In this document: positions 1-9,648 of the stretch, one piece after another
Numbering within the stretch: the first letter of the stretch is position 1
How the letters are laid out: every line of letters starts with the position of its first letter
DNA from: Ruegeria aquimaris
GTDB taxonomy: Bacteria > Pseudomonadota > Alphaproteobacteria > Rhodobacterales > Rhodobacteraceae
Reading direction: 5' to 3'
NCBI RefSeq assembly: GCF_025751555.1
Contig: NZ_JAOWLB010000010.1
Coordinates: 62,001 to 126,000 of the forward strand
Length of the DNA stretch: 64,000 nucleotides
Program-made: the position numbers and the translations under genes
Notes under the pieces: generated by a model
Database searches by the model: none
Told to the model about the DNA's origin: nothing
Seen by the model: the letters and a program-made list of their open reading frames with translations, nothing else

Positions 1-629
1 TCCGCGCGCCCTTCCCGGGCCGCATGGGGCGCGTCGCCACCTCGGAAGGCGATGTGGTGGGGCCCAGCAACCCTCCGCTTGTGACCCTGGTGCGCGAGAC
101 GCCCATCTATGTCAGCTTCGCCCTGAACGAAAAACAGCTGGTCAATGTGCTTCAGGAACTGGGGGAAACCACGGACAGCCTGGCCCATAGCCAGCGCAGC
201 CCCGATGTGCATGTGACCCTGCCCAACGGTACCAACCTGGATGAAACCGGACGTATCGTGTTCATCGACAACCGGATCGACCCGCTGACCGGCGCCATTA
301 TCCTGCGCGCCGAATTCGCCAACGAGAAACGGCTGATCGTGGACGGCTCCTTTGTGCATGTGCGCATTTCGGCGCTGGAGCCGACAACACAGGTCCTGGT
401 CCCCCAGGCGGCCTTGCAGCGCGACCAGCGCGGCGAGTTTGCGCTGGTGGTCAATGACAAGCAGATGGTCGAACAACGCTATGTTACCACCGGCGACACG
501 GTCGGCAACGCCATCATCGTGCTGGACGGCATGCGCGAAGGTGAAAGCGTCATCGTCGAAGGCCTGCAACGCGTCCGACCCGGTGTGGCCGTCGACGCCG
601 TCGTGGCCGCCGAACAGCCCAAGGAATAA
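1..629 (+). CDS. RND efflux membrane fusion protein, 3' part (gene starts before the window)
   Basis: This is the C-terminal ~209 residues of a periplasmic adaptor (HlyD/MexA/AcrA family) that links an inner-membrane RND pump to an outer-membrane channel. The frame is open from base 3, and its first residues (R-A-P-F-P-G-R-M-G-R-V) look like the second half of the lipoyl/barrel-sandwich domain, so the methionine codon at base 24 is internal and the real start lies upstream. The beta-barrel domain follows (TPIYVSFALNE), then the membrane-proximal domain ending near VDAVVAAEQPKE. The stop is 3 bases before the permease gene, so the two are cotranscribed. Family assignment is firm; the substrate cannot be read from sequence. 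Confidence 0.9.
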   Translation, partial: RAPFPGRMGRVATSEGDVVGPSNPPLVTLVRETPIYVSFALNEKQLVNVLQELGETTDSLAHSQRSPDVHVTLPNGTNLDETGRIVFIDNRIDPLTGAIILRAEFANEKRLIVDGSFVHVRISALEPTTQVLVPQAALQRDQRGEFALVVNDKQMVEQRYVTTGDTVGNAIIVLDGMREGESVIVEGLQRVRPGVAVDAVVAAEQPKE

Positions 630-632
630 GCC

Positions 633-3600
633 ATGTTCTCGGCGCTTTTCATCAGCAGGCCGAAACTGGCCTTTGTCATCTCTCTGGTTCTGACCATCAT
701 GGGGGCCATCGGCTACATGGCCCTGCCGGTCGCCCAGTTCCCGGATATCACACCGCCGGTGGTCAGTGTCTCGGCCAACTATACCGGCGCCAACGCGGAA
801 ACGGTTGAAAACGCGGTGGCCGCCCCGATCGAGGCGCAGGTCAACGGCGTCGACGACATGCTCTACATGACGTCCAGCTCGGCCGACAACGGATCGTATT
901 CGCTGAGCGTGACCTTCGAGGTCGGCACCGATCCCGACATCGCCTCGGTCAACGTGCAGAACCGGGTGGCGCAGGCGCTGTCCGCGCTGCCGACCGAGGT
1001 GACGAATTCGGGCGTGGTGACCCAGAAGTCTTCGACCAACATGCTGATGGTTGTCACGCTCACTTCGCCCAACGACACATATGACAGCGTTTTCCTGTCG
1101 AACTACGCCTCGATCAACCTCAAGGACGCGCTGGCGCGGGTTCAGGGGGTGGGCAAGGCCGACGTGCTGACCGACCTGAAATATGCCATGCGCATGTGGA
1201 TGGACCCGGACAAGATGGCCGCATTGGGGATCACCCCCGGCGACCTGATCGGCGCCATCCGGGAACAGAACCTCGAAGTATCGGCGGGCCAGATCGGTGC
1301 ACCGCCTGCGCCCGAGGGTCAGACCTTTCAGTACACGATCAAATCCAAGGGCCGCCTGAGTTCGGTCCAGGAATTCGAGAATATCGTGGTAAGGACCGGC
1401 GATGCCGGGGCGATCGTGCGGGTCCGGGATATCGCCCGTGTCGAACTGGGAGCCCAGTTCTATAACGCGTCCGGATATTTCCAGGGCAAGCAGGCGACGA
1501 TCCTGGCGATCTATCAGGCGCCGGGTGCCAACGCGCTGGCGGTGTCCGAGCGTGTCACCGCCGAGCTGGAACGGCTCTCGCGGGCCTTTCCAGCCGATGT
1601 CGAATACGAGATTCCCTTCAACACCACCGACTTTGTCGAACAGTCGCTGAATGACGTGGTCTCGACCCTGATGCTGACTTTTGTTCTGGTGGTGTCGGTG
1701 GTATTCGTCTTCCTGGGAAGCTGGCGGGCCACACTGGTTCCGGCAGTGGCGATCCCGGTCTCTCTGATCGGCACCTTCGCCTTTCTTCTGGCCTTTGGCA
1801 TGTCGCTCAACACCATTTCGCTGTTTGCACTGGTGCTGGCCATCGGCATCGTGGTGGACGATGCCATCGTAGTGGTGGAAAACGTCGAACGTATCATCGC
1901 CGAAGAGGGGTTGAGCCCGCCCGAGGCGACGCGCAAGGCGATGGGCCAGATCACCGGCCCGGTGATCGCGACCACGCTGGTGCTGCTGGCGGTGTTTGTT
2001 CCGGTCACCTTCATGCCGGGCATCACCGGACGGCTCTATTCGCAGTTCGCCATCACCATTTCGACCGCGGTCGTGATCTCCTCGATCAACGCGCTGACCC
2101 TGTCGCCGGCCCTTTGCGGGTTGGTGCTCAAGGCCCGCTCCGGCCCGCCCACCGGCCTCCTGGCCCTGTTCGAAGGGGTCATTGGCAAGACCCGCGACGG
2201 CTATGTCGCCATCGTGCGCAAGCTGCTGATCGTGCCGGTCGTCTCGCTTGGCATCATCGCGGCGCTGGGTGTGGGAACCGGGACCCTGTTCGGCAATACC
2301 TCCAAAGGGTTCCTGCCGCTGGAGGATAACGGCTATCTGTTTGTCGACGTGCAATTGCCGGACGCCGCCACGCTGGCGCGGACCGAAACGGTCACCGACC
2401 GGCTGAACGAACAGTTCCGGGCCATTGACGGTGTCGCCAACACTGTTCTGGTCAACGGGTTTTCGATGCTGAACGGCGTGACCCCGAATGGCGCCATGAT
2501 CATCGTCAACCTCAAGAACTGGAGCGAACGGCAAGACGAGCATCTGAGCGCAAACGCGATCCTGGACCAGATCCTGGCCATCGCCTGGGGCGAAAGCGCG
2601 GCTTCGATCGTGGCCTTCAACCCGCCCCCGATCCAGGGCCTGGGCATGTCGGCAGGCGTCGAGATGGAGGTTCAGCAGACCGGCGGCGGCTCGGCCCAGG
2701 ATCTGGCCTCGGCCGTCGGTTCGCTGGTCTATGCCGCCAACCAGCGCCCCGAGATCGCGCAAAGCTACACCACCTTCCGTGCGAACGTGCCGCAGCTCTT
2801 TGTCGATCTGGATCGCGAAAAGGCCAAGACTCTGCAAGTCTCGGTGGCCGAGGTGTTCCAGACCATGCAGGCGCATCTGGGATCGTATTACGTCAACGAC
2901 TTCAACCTGTTCGGGCGGGTCTACCGGGTGATGATCCAGGCCGAGGGCAGCTATCGCGACAAGGTCGAGGATATCGGCAACCTCTACGTCCGTTCCACCA
3001 AGGGCGAGATGGTGCCGCTGGGCACGCTGGTCGATGTCGAAAACGTGCTCGGGCCGGTGCTGCTCAAACGGCATAACCTGTTCCGCTCCGCCACGGTGAC
3101 GGCGGTTCCCACCCCTGGCCTGTCCACCGGTGACGCGATCCAGGTGATGACCGAGGAAACGGCCAACGCCCTGCCCCCCGGATATGCCTTTGAATGGACC
3201 GGCACCGCGCAGCAACAGTTGAGTTCGAGCGGGATGGTCCAGGTGATCCTGGGTCTGGCGGTGTTGTTCGGTTACCTGTTCCTGGTCGGGCAATACGAAA
3301 GCTGGTCGATGCCCGTCTCGATCCTGCTGTCGGTCATCGTCGCGATGTTCGGTGCGGTGCTGGCGGTCGCCATCGTCGGGTCGGATATCAACCTTTATAC
3401 CCAGATCGGCATGATCATGCTGGTCGGCATGGCCTCCAAGAACGGTATCCTGATCGTGGAATTCGCGATGGAACAGCGCGCCAAGGGGATGAGCATCCGC
3501 GAAGCTGCCGCCGAGGCGGCGCATCAGCGCTTTCGCGCGGTGATGATGACGGCGCTGTCCTTCCTCCTGGGGGTGGTACCGTTGCTGACCGCCAACAGCG

Positions 3601-3767
3601 CCGGTGCCGCCAGCCAGAAGGCGATCGGCACGGCGGTGTTTGGCGGCATGCTGGCCGCGACGGTGATCGGTGTCGTTCTGGTGCCGGTGCTTTATGCGGT
3701 GATGCAGGGCGTGCGCGAGCGCATCAAGGGCAGCCCCAAGACGCCGCCCCCAACCGCCGCCGAATGA
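633..3767 (+). CDS. RND multidrug efflux permease (HAE1, AcrB/MexB-like)
   Basis: Inner-membrane proton/drug antiporter of 1044 residues, the usual HAE1 length. It starts with the typical N-terminal helix followed by [13 protein letters not shown]. The transmembrane proton relay is intact: the Asp pair in [14 protein letters not shown] and the Lys in [13 protein letters not shown]. The repeated half ([18 protein letters not shown] onward) carries the second porter domain. It directly follows its adaptor gene, and no outer-membrane channel gene is visible to the right, so the channel lies upstream of the window or elsewhere. Substrates probably include hydrophobic drugs or bile-like compounds, by family inference only. 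Confidence 0.95.
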   Translation: MFSALFISRPKLAFVISLVLTIMGAIGYMALPVAQFPDITPPVVSVSANYTGANAETVENAVAAPIEAQVNGVDDMLYMTSSSADNGSYSLSVTFEVGTDPDIASVNVQNRVAQALSALPTEVTNSGVVTQKSSTNMLMVVTLTSPNDTYDSVFLSNYASINLKDALARVQGVGKADVLTDLKYAMRMWMDPDKMAALGITPGDLIGAIREQNLEVSAGQIGAPPAPEGQTFQYTIKSKGRLSSVQEFENIVVRTGDAGAIVRVRDIARVELGAQFYNASGYFQGKQATILAIYQAPGANALAVSERVTAELERLSRAFPADVEYEIPFNTTDFVEQSLNDVVSTLMLTFVLVVSVVFVFLGSWRATLVPAVAIPVSLIGTFAFLLAFGMSLNTISLFALVLAIGIVVDDAIVVVENVERIIAEEGLSPPEATRKAMGQITGPVIATTLVLLAVFVPVTFMPGITGRLYSQFAITISTAVVISSINALTLSPALCGLVLKARSGPPTGLLALFEGVIGKTRDGYVAIVRKLLIVPVVSLGIIAALGVGTGTLFGNTSKGFLPLEDNGYLFVDVQLPDAATLARTETVTDRLNEQFRAIDGVANTVLVNGFSMLNGVTPNGAMIIVNLKNWSERQDEHLSANAILDQILAIAWGESAASIVAFNPPPIQGLGMSAGVEMEVQQTGGGSAQDLASAVGSLVYAANQRPEIAQSYTTFRANVPQLFVDLDREKAKTLQVSVAEVFQTMQAHLGSYYVNDFNLFGRVYRVMIQAEGSYRDKVEDIGNLYVRSTKGEMVPLGTLVDVENVLGPVLLKRHNLFRSATVTAVPTPGLSTGDAIQVMTEETANALPPGYAFEWTGTAQQQLSSSGMVQVILGLAVLFGYLFLVGQYESWSMPVSILLSVIVAMFGAVLAVAIVGSDINLYTQIGMIMLVGMASKNGILIVEFAMEQRAKGMSIREAAAEAAHQRFRAVMMTALSFLLGVVPLLTANSAGAASQKAIGTAVFGGMLAATVIGVVLVPVLYAVMQGVRERIKGSPKTPPPTAAE

Positions 3768-3793
3768 CCATGATGGGTTGAGAGAGGGCACTC

Positions 3794-5071
3794 ATGTTCG
3801 ACGTGCTGCGCCACCGTGCCTACCGGCATCTCTTTGCCGCGCAGGTGGTGGCGCTGACCGGAACCGGGCTCGCCACCGTGGCGCTGGGCCTCTTGGCCTA
3901 TGATCTGGCAGGGCCGCGCGCCGGTCTGGTGCTGGGCATCGCGCTCACCATCAAGATGCTGGCCTATGTGTTTCTCTCGCCGCTCGCCGCCGCCCTGACC
4001 GAGGCGATGGACCGGCGCCGAGTGCTGGTCGCGCTGGACCTAGTGCGGGCGGCGGCGGCGGCCTGCCTGCCGCTGGTCACCGAGATCTGGCAGGTCTACC
4101 TGCTGATCTTCGTGCTACAGGCCGCCTCGGCCGGGTTCACCCCGGCCTTTCAGGCCACCATCCCCTCCCTGCTGCCCGAGGAAGAGGACTATACCAAGGC
4201 GCTGTCACTCAGCCGCCTGACCTATGATCTGGAAAGCCTCGTCAGCCCCACGCTGGCGGCGCTGCTGCTGGGGCTGGTCAGCTTCAACGCGCTGTTTCTG
4301 GGCACCGCGCTGGGTTTTGTCGGCTCGGCGCTGCTGGTAGTCTCGGTCGTTCTGCCCAAGCCCGGCACCAGCCGCAGCGGCGGGCTGGCGACGCGCAGCC
4401 TGCGGGGCCTGCGCCTCTATCTCTCGATCCCCCGGCTGCGCGGGCTTTTGGCGCTGAACCTTGCCGTGGCGATGCCCGGCGCCATGGTGCTGGTCAACAC
4501 GGTGGTTCTGGTCAAGAGCGAACTGGGTGGTTCGGACCGGATGGTGGCGCTGGCGCTGGGGGCCTATGGCGGCGGTTCGATGCTGGCGGCCTTTGCCCTG
4601 CCCCGGCTGCTGGCGCGTCTGGGCGACCGGCCAATCATGCTGGCGGGCGGCGCGGCGATGGCGGTGACCGGGCTGGCGCTGGCGCTCTGGGTGGCTCTAA
4701 CGGGTCTGAGCGCGCCGCCGCTGCTGCTGGCCTGGTTCGTGAGCGGCATCGGCTTTGCCTCGGCGCTGACACCCTCGGGCCGCCTGTTGCGCCGCTCGGC
4801 CGGATCCGAGGATCTGCCCGCGCTGTTTGCGGCGCAGTTCTCGCTCTCCCATGCCTGCTGGCTGCTGGCCTATCCACTGGCCGGCTGGCTGGCCACCGTC
4901 GTCCCGCCGCAGGGGGCGCTGACAGTGCTGGCGCTGCTGGGCGTGATCGGGTGTTTGATCGCGGCGCGGCTGTGGTCCGGGGCTAAGCCGGGCGATGGCG
5001 TTGGCGATACTGGATCGGCGTCATCTCGAACACCCGACGAAACGATTTGTAAAACGCCGATTTCGAATTGA
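3794..5071 (+). CDS. MFS transporter
   Basis: A 425-residue major facilitator superfamily protein with about 12 hydrophobic segments, resembling the enterobactin-exporter-like/DHA3 efflux subgroup (N-terminal FDVLRHRAYRHLFAAQVVALTGTG). An ATG follows a purine-rich ribosome site (GAGAGAGGG). It sits 26 bases behind the RND permease and may belong to that operon. The last ~30 residues, after RLWSGAKPG, are polar and read through the 3' end of the convergent AraC gene for 89 bases. They look like a non-conserved extension produced by loss of an earlier stop. Export direction and substrate are inferred only from the family. Confidence 0.85.
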   Translation: MFDVLRHRAYRHLFAAQVVALTGTGLATVALGLLAYDLAGPRAGLVLGIALTIKMLAYVFLSPLAAALTEAMDRRRVLVALDLVRAAAAACLPLVTEIWQVYLLIFVLQAASAGFTPAFQATIPSLLPEEEDYTKALSLSRLTYDLESLVSPTLAALLLGLVSFNALFLGTALGFVGSALLVVSVVLPKPGTSRSGGLATRSLRGLRLYLSIPRLRGLLALNLAVAMPGAMVLVNTVVLVKSELGGSDRMVALALGAYGGGSMLAAFALPRLLARLGDRPIMLAGGAAMAVTGLALALWVALTGLSAPPLLLAWFVSGIGFASALTPSGRLLRRSAGSEDLPALFAAQFSLSHACWLLAYPLAGWLATVVPPQGALTVLALLGVIGCLIAARLWSGAKPGDGVGDTGSASSRTPDETICKTPISN

Positions 5072-6206
5072 ACCCCACGGCAAAGGCCACATCCAGCACC
5101 GCCGTTTCCGAACCGCACAGCCGGATGGCCGCGTCGCGCACGCGCCATTCATTGACATAATCGAAGAAACACTGCCCCACCCTGTCGTTCAGCGCCTGTG
5201 AGACATGGTTGGTCGAGGCGCCCAGCCGGGTCGCCAGATCCCAGAGCGTCAGGTCCGGATCGCGATAGAGGTGTTCGACCTTCATCAGCAGGCGGATCTT
5301 GTCGCTCAAACGGTCCATCCTGCCATCGCTGAGCGCCGAGTTGCCGTATTTGCGCGGCGCGGGCGGCATCGGCTCGGGTGTGAACACGGACATCGGCGGC
5401 AACAGGCGCGGGGGCGGCATCAGGCCTGGTTTCTGCCGTAGACCCCAAAGGCCCAGCACCCAGATCAACAGGAACTGCGCCGCAGCCAGGACCGCCAGTT
5501 CCAGCCAGGGATTGACCGGGTGAAAGCCGATCTCGAGCACCTCCAGCAGCACCTCGACGATATTGACGCACCAGAATCCCAGCGACATAAGCGCCAGCCA
5601 GCGCAACCAGCGCATCTCGCGCCGCTCGGTGCTGGCGAAGAGGTCCTTTAGCGCGATGCGATAGTGCATCAGCCGCCGGATCACCATGACGCTGAAGACC
5701 GGCCCCATCAGGTGAAACAGCGCCGTGGCCAGATAGAAACCCAGAACAAGCCCCCGCTCGACCCAGCTCATCTCAGCAAAGGGAAGGATCAGGTTGTCAA
5801 AGGTCGATTGCGGCTGGCAAAAGGAAAACCCGGCAAACCCCACCGCCAGAGCCGCGGGCAGCAAGTGCCAGAGCTGGCGCCTGCGGAGGGTCGGACGCCC
5901 GGCGCCGGTCAGAAGGCAGACATAGAACCAAATCAGCGGCGGCTGCGCCAAGTTGACGGGTATATTGCCAAGCTCCATCAGCAAAAGAAGCCGCGGCCAT
6001 TCCATCCCCGGATCGAGCCCGCGCAACATGTACCGCAACAGGCTGATGGCGTTCAGTACAAAGAACGCAACCAGCGGCCAGCGCACCGCCAGCCCCTTGC
6101 GCGACAGGCACAACGCATGGGTGCAGAACAGCGACAGAACAAGCATCGCCATGGTAAGCGCCACTTCGAAGGTCGCAATATCCGGAGCATTCACAGACGG
6201 GGCCAT
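4983..6206 (-). CDS. AraC-family regulator with an N-terminal membrane domain
   Basis: A 407-residue protein. Roughly residues 10-240 are strongly hydrophobic with about seven predicted membrane helices. The C-terminal ~100 residues form an AraC/XylS double helix-turn-helix (DLATRLGASTNHVSQAL, then VLDVAFAVGFNSKSAFYKSF and the terminal MTPIQYRQRH). This layout suggests a membrane receptor that binds DNA directly. It is convergent with the MFS gene and overlaps it by 89 bases. By position it may regulate the pump cluster or the neighbouring secreted hydrolase gene; neither is shown. Confidence 0.88.
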   Translation of the reverse strand: MAPSVNAPDIATFEVALTMAMLVLSLFCTHALCLSRKGLAVRWPLVAFFVLNAISLLRYMLRGLDPGMEWPRLLLLMELGNIPVNLAQPPLIWFYVCLLTGAGRPTLRRRQLWHLLPAALAVGFAGFSFCQPQSTFDNLILPFAEMSWVERGLVLGFYLATALFHLMGPVFSVMVIRRLMHYRIALKDLFASTERREMRWLRWLALMSLGFWCVNIVEVLLEVLEIGFHPVNPWLELAVLAAAQFLLIWVLGLWGLRQKPGLMPPPRLLPPMSVFTPEPMPPAPRKYGNSALSDGRMDRLSDKIRLLMKVEHLYRDPDLTLWDLATRLGASTNHVSQALNDRVGQCFFDYVNEWRVRDAAIRLCGSETAVLDVAFAVGFNSKSAFYKSFRRVFEMTPIQYRQRHRPA

Positions 6207-6266
6207 TGGAATCCTTGGCAGTGGCGGGCGGCGCGTCCATAGCCGCGCCGCCCGGTGTTAGCATGA

Positions 6267-8108
6267 TCAGAACAGGAAGTCGGCCTCGGTCAGGACGGAA
6301 AACTCACCGGTCAGGGTGATCTCGGTCTGACCGAAGGCAACATGCGCAAAGCCGCTGGCAGGCGCGCTTATCGTGAGATCGGCAAAGCTGATGCCAGCGG
6401 CGGAAAGGCCCAGACGGTCGACCCCCGCCTGAAAGTCCAGGACATGGTCATGGCCGCTGCCCGAGCCAAACACAAAGACATCCGCCCCCCCTCAACATGT
6501 CATGCCCGGCGCCCCCCGCCAGCGTGTCATCGCCGCGCCCGCCGCTGAGATGATCGCTGCCAGCACCCCCCGATAGCTGGTCGTCGCCCCGTCCCCCATC
6601 GAGCAGGTCGGGTCCGGCGCCACCGTCCAGCCTGTCATCGCCATCCCGACCGCTCAACCGGTCATTGCCGGCGCCGCCACTGATCCGGTCATCGCCGTGA
6701 CCGCCGAACAAGCTGTCATCGCCGCCCAGACCGATCAATCGGTTGTCGGCCCTGCCCGGACCAACCGACCCGGCATCGTCCCCAGCCGAAAGTCGCGTAT
6801 TATATAGAATGTCGATCCGTTCGCCACCCGCATCGGCCACACGCAGCACCGATCCATCGGAGAAACTCAACCGCACCGCGTCGAACCCGGCCATGTCTCC
6901 GGCAAAGGACAGCGACACATCGCCCTTGGTCAGCACCGTTTCAACCGCACCCGTGGCCGAGATATCCTCGTAGAGGTCGATCTCGGCGGTCGCGCCTTCG
7001 ATGATGAAACTGCCATCGTTGGGATCGAAGCTGGCCCAACGACCATCGCTAAAGATCTGCTCGAAAGCAGACAGCACCAGGGTCGGTGGCTCTACCCCCG
7101 AATGGGTTACCGCGACCGAAACGATGGTGCCGCTTTCCACATGCAGGATGGTGCCCAAATTGATGCCCAGCATGCCGCCGAAAAACCCCCGAAATGCTGG
7201 CCCTTGAGTTCGGAGGCGCCGAGCCCCAGCCCGTTGCCATCGCCGCTGGGCCGGTTGTCGGCATCGCGGTAATCCGTGATCAGCGCCAGCATCTCGGGCG
7301 AAAGAAGCGTCTCGGAGACCAGGAGCGCATCGAGAAACCGGATCATGTCGGCGGAGGTCGAAACCACCCCGCCCGAGCCGCCCAGATTGATCGGCACATT
7401 GGTGACCTCCAGAGGCGTGCCGTCCGGAAGGGTGGCTTAGGAGTGAAGGATATCGGCGGGCCGCTCCAACGCGCCTGGCAGGGTATCGTCCATGCCCAGC
7501 GGATCGAAAATGCGGGCTGTCAGCGCGTGCCCCATACTGTTGCCGGTGACCTGTTCGATCAGTTTCTCCAGCAGCAGAAAGTTGGTGTTGGAATATTCAT
7601 AGCCCTGCCCCGGCGCAAATGCCGCCGGATGCCCGGCGGCAATGGCCAGCATCTCGTCGGGTCCCTGCGGCACATCCGGATTGGCAATGATATTCTCGAT
7701 AAACACCGGCAGGCCACTATCGCCCATGACCGTGTCGAAATCGGGAATACCCGACCGGTTGGCCAGCAGATGCCGGATGGTGGCGGTTTCGAGATTGGCG
7801 ATATCGGGCAGGCCAGACAGGTCAAGGTGATCGCTGAGCTTGTCGTCAAGCCCGATGCTGCCTTCCTGCACCAGTTGCAGCACCAGGACGGCGGTCATCA
7901 TCTTGCTTTGCGAGCCGACCTCGAACCGATCATCGGCGCTGGCCGCCGGACCGCTGCCCAGTTCGGTCACGCCATGGGCCTTGGCAACGCTCGCCCCGGC
8001 GCGCCAAACCTCCATCAGCACCGCGGGCGCAGAGGAGTTGGCGGCGGCGAACTGGTCCAGCACCCGCTGCGGGGTCGCTTCAAGCGCGTTGATATCGAGA
8101 TAAGACAT
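6267..8108 (-). pseudogene. Secreted class C beta-lactamase-like serine hydrolase with RTX repeats, broken by one stop and two frameshifts
   Basis: Read from 8108 downward, the protein starts MSYLDINALEATPQRVLDQF and has the class C/penicillin-binding fold motifs S-Q-S-K (SxxK) and Y-S-N (YxN). An in-frame TAA at 7437-7439 interrupts it between ILHS and ATLPDGTP, probably an old Tyr codon. The same frame continues to about 7190, where a run of G5T5 shifts the frame. The next frame continues from the [12 protein letters not shown] segment through a beta domain into glycine-aspartate RTX calcium-binding nonapeptides ([19 protein letters not shown] and others). A second shift lies in a run of seven G at about 6485. 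The last frame ends in the usual RTX C-terminal secretion domain ([14 protein letters not shown], ending LTEADFLF). Two lesions are in homopolymers and could be sequencing errors; the stop is not so easily explained. Confidence 0.8.
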
Positions 8109-8182
8109 GAAATGGATCCTTCTGGTTGGGGGAAATCAGTTCCCTGCCACCGGAACCAGACCCACCCCCTTCCTGTCGTCTC

Positions 8183-8194
8183 TCCCTATAGGGA
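8183..8194. promoter_or_regulatory. Perfect 12-base palindrome upstream of the RTX hydrolase
   Basis: TCCCTATAGGGA reads identically on both strands and lies about 75 bases before the hydrolase start codon, in its presumptive promoter. It could be an operator; no regulator is identified. The rest of the 150-base gap between the hydrolase and the Rrf2 gene shows nothing else clear. Confidence 0.3.
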
Positions 8195-8258
8195 AGGACA
8201 ACGGAACCCGGGTTTCTTGCTCGAAACGCACTGTATCATCGAAAGAGGACAGCGCGCC

Positions 8259-8753
8259 TCACCGTTGTTTTTCTTCGATGAACCCAGCGACGGCGCGTAA
8301 GTTGCCGGACCCGATCTCGGCTCGGGCATCCGTCATAAGATCGGCCAGCGTCTGCCCCCGCAGTGATGCGCGCCAGGCCTGTTCGGCGGCCAGCATGCGA
8401 CGTTTGATAAAACAGTCCTTGCGATAAGCGCAGGGGTCGTTGCTGGTCACATCGCCCTTTTGCCGGATCTCGCGGCAGACAAAGGCCGGGCCGGGGCCAT
8501 CCACCGCCTCGACCACATCAAGCAGCGAGACCTGCTCCGGCGCGCGTGCCAGACGGAACCCGCCGCGCGGCCCCGGCACCGCCTCGGTGACCCCGGCGGC
8601 GGTCAATGCCCGCATATGTTTGAGCAGGTAGCTTTCCGAGACACCATGCAGAACCGCCAGGTCGCGGCCCGACAGGACCTTGCCCGCCGGAAGCTCGGCC
8701 AGTACCGCCGCGCAATGCAACGCCACCTCGACGCCGTCGCCCAATCTCCGCAT
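8259..8753 (-). CDS. Rrf2-family transcriptional repressor
   Basis: A 164-residue protein with the Rrf2 N-terminal winged helix (DGVEVALHCAAVLAEL, then LAVLHGVSESYLLKHMRALTAAGV and the wing VPGPRGGFRLAR). Three cysteines follow in the C-terminal half (VCREI, DPCAY, DCFIK), an arrangement that in IscR, NsrR and RirA relatives holds an Fe-S cluster. It probably senses redox, nitric oxide or iron state. It is transcribed away from an AhpD-like gene, and an ideal palindrome lies between the two, so it most likely represses that gene and itself. Confidence 0.88.
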   Translation of the reverse strand: MRRLGDGVEVALHCAAVLAELPAGKVLSGRDLAVLHGVSESYLLKHMRALTAAGVTEAVPGPRGGFRLARAPEQVSLLDVVEAVDGPGPAFVCREIRQKGDVTSNDPCAYRKDCFIKRRMLAAEQAWRASLRGQTLADLMTDARAEIGSGNLRAVAGFIEEKQR

Positions 8754-8800
8754 GCCCTGCCTCCGCTCTGGCTCTGCCGATCCCGCTTGCCATGATCATT

Positions 8801-8821
8801 CGTGGATATAAAGTATCCACG
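8801..8821. promoter_or_regulatory. Probable Rrf2 operator: perfect 8-base inverted repeat with a 5-base spacer
   Basis: CGTGGATA (8801-8808), spacer TAAAG, then TATCCACG (8814-8821). It lies in the 104-base divergent gap, 47 bases from the Rrf2 start and 36 bases from the AhpD-like start, and it includes a TATAAAGTAT stretch that could be a -10 box. Position and symmetry fit autoregulation by the adjacent repressor. Confidence 0.65.
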
Positions 8822-8857
8822 ATTCGCGCAACCACCTGCATGAAAGGACACCAAACC

Positions 8858-9286
8858 ATGCGCTTCAACTTCACCAAGGAAATACCCCGGGTCTATGACG
8901 CCATGCTGTCGCTGGACGCCACCATCACGCAGGCCAATCCCGACAGGCGTCTGGTTCACCTGACCAAGATCCGGGTGTCGCAGATCAACGGCTGCGCCTA
9001 TTGCGTCAACATGCATGTGAAAGAGGCGCAGCAGGACGGGCTGCCTGACATGCTGCTGCATCTGGTCGCGGTGTGGCCCGAAACAAGTGTCTTCACCGCC
9101 CGCGATCGGGCGGCGCTGGCCTGGGCCGAGACATTGACCCGGCTCGAAGGGTCCGAAGTGTCGGATGCCGATTATGCGGTGGCGCGCGCGGAGCTGTCGA
9201 CACAGGAAGTGGCAGCGCTCACTGCCTCGGTCGCGATGATCAACCTGTGGAACCGTATGGCCACCGGTGCCCGCCTGCCGGCCTGA
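8858..9286 (+). CDS. AhpD-like/carboxymuconolactone decarboxylase family protein
   Basis: A 142-residue alkylhydroperoxidase-like protein. The active-site motif is NGCAYCVNMH (C-x-x-C with a histidine four residues later), the thiol pair that reduces peroxides in AhpD. I chose the ATG at 8858 because AAAGGA precedes it and MRFNFTKEIPRVYDAML is the normal family N terminus; the upstream ATG at 8792 would place the operator inside the coding region. Its control by a divergent redox-type Rrf2 regulator supports a role in peroxide or thiol stress. The electron donor is unknown. Confidence 0.85.
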   Translation: MRFNFTKEIPRVYDAMLSLDATITQANPDRRLVHLTKIRVSQINGCAYCVNMHVKEAQQDGLPDMLLHLVAVWPETSVFTARDRAALAWAETLTRLEGSEVSDADYAVARAELSTQEVAALTASVAMINLWNRMATGARLPA

Positions 9287-9355
9287 GGCATATCAGGCGA
9301 CGTTGGCACAGGATCCGGGCGCCGCAGCAAGATACACAGTTTCAGAATTTGAGAT

Positions 9356-9440
9356 TGGTGCGGGTGAAGGGACTTGAACCCCCACGCCTTGCGGCGCCAG
9401 AACCTAAATCTGGTGCGTCTACCAATTCCGCCACACCCGC
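9356..9440 (-). tRNA. tRNA-Leu (anticodon UAG)
   Basis: On the minus strand GCGGGTG (9440-9434) pairs with CACCCGC (9366-9360), followed by A and an encoded CCA. The anticodon stem CCAGA/TCTGG encloses the loop TTTAGGT, giving anticodon UAG (reads CUA, Leu). A variable arm (GCGCCGCAAGGCGT) and GGTTCAAGTCC T-loop are present, as expected for a class II tRNA-Leu. Length is 85 bases with CCA. Confidence 0.96.
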
Positions 9441-9648
9441 AGTCACGGCCCGATGGAGCGGTACCGTGACGCGCTGAATAGCAAAGCTTTCAGCCAAGCG
9501 CGAGAGGCAATCTGCCCGCACATGACACGATACCGTAAAGTCACGCCTGCTCGAATTTATCTAAAATCGACAGCAATGCGCCGCGACATATACATGTTTT
9601 TGCCATATTCCTGTCCCAAAAAATATCGAGCAGACTGAGGGAACAAAC

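Noticed and set aside
8792-8857. Longer start for the AhpD-like gene at the ATG at 8792
   Set aside because: It would put the operator palindrome in the coding region and has no ribosome site; the ATG at 8858 has AAAGGA and the family N terminus.
9441-9648. AT-rich stretch after the tRNA considered as an integrated-element scar or attachment site
   Set aside because: No direct repeat of the tRNA 3' end, no integrase and no transposase are found; it reads as ordinary promoter sequence.
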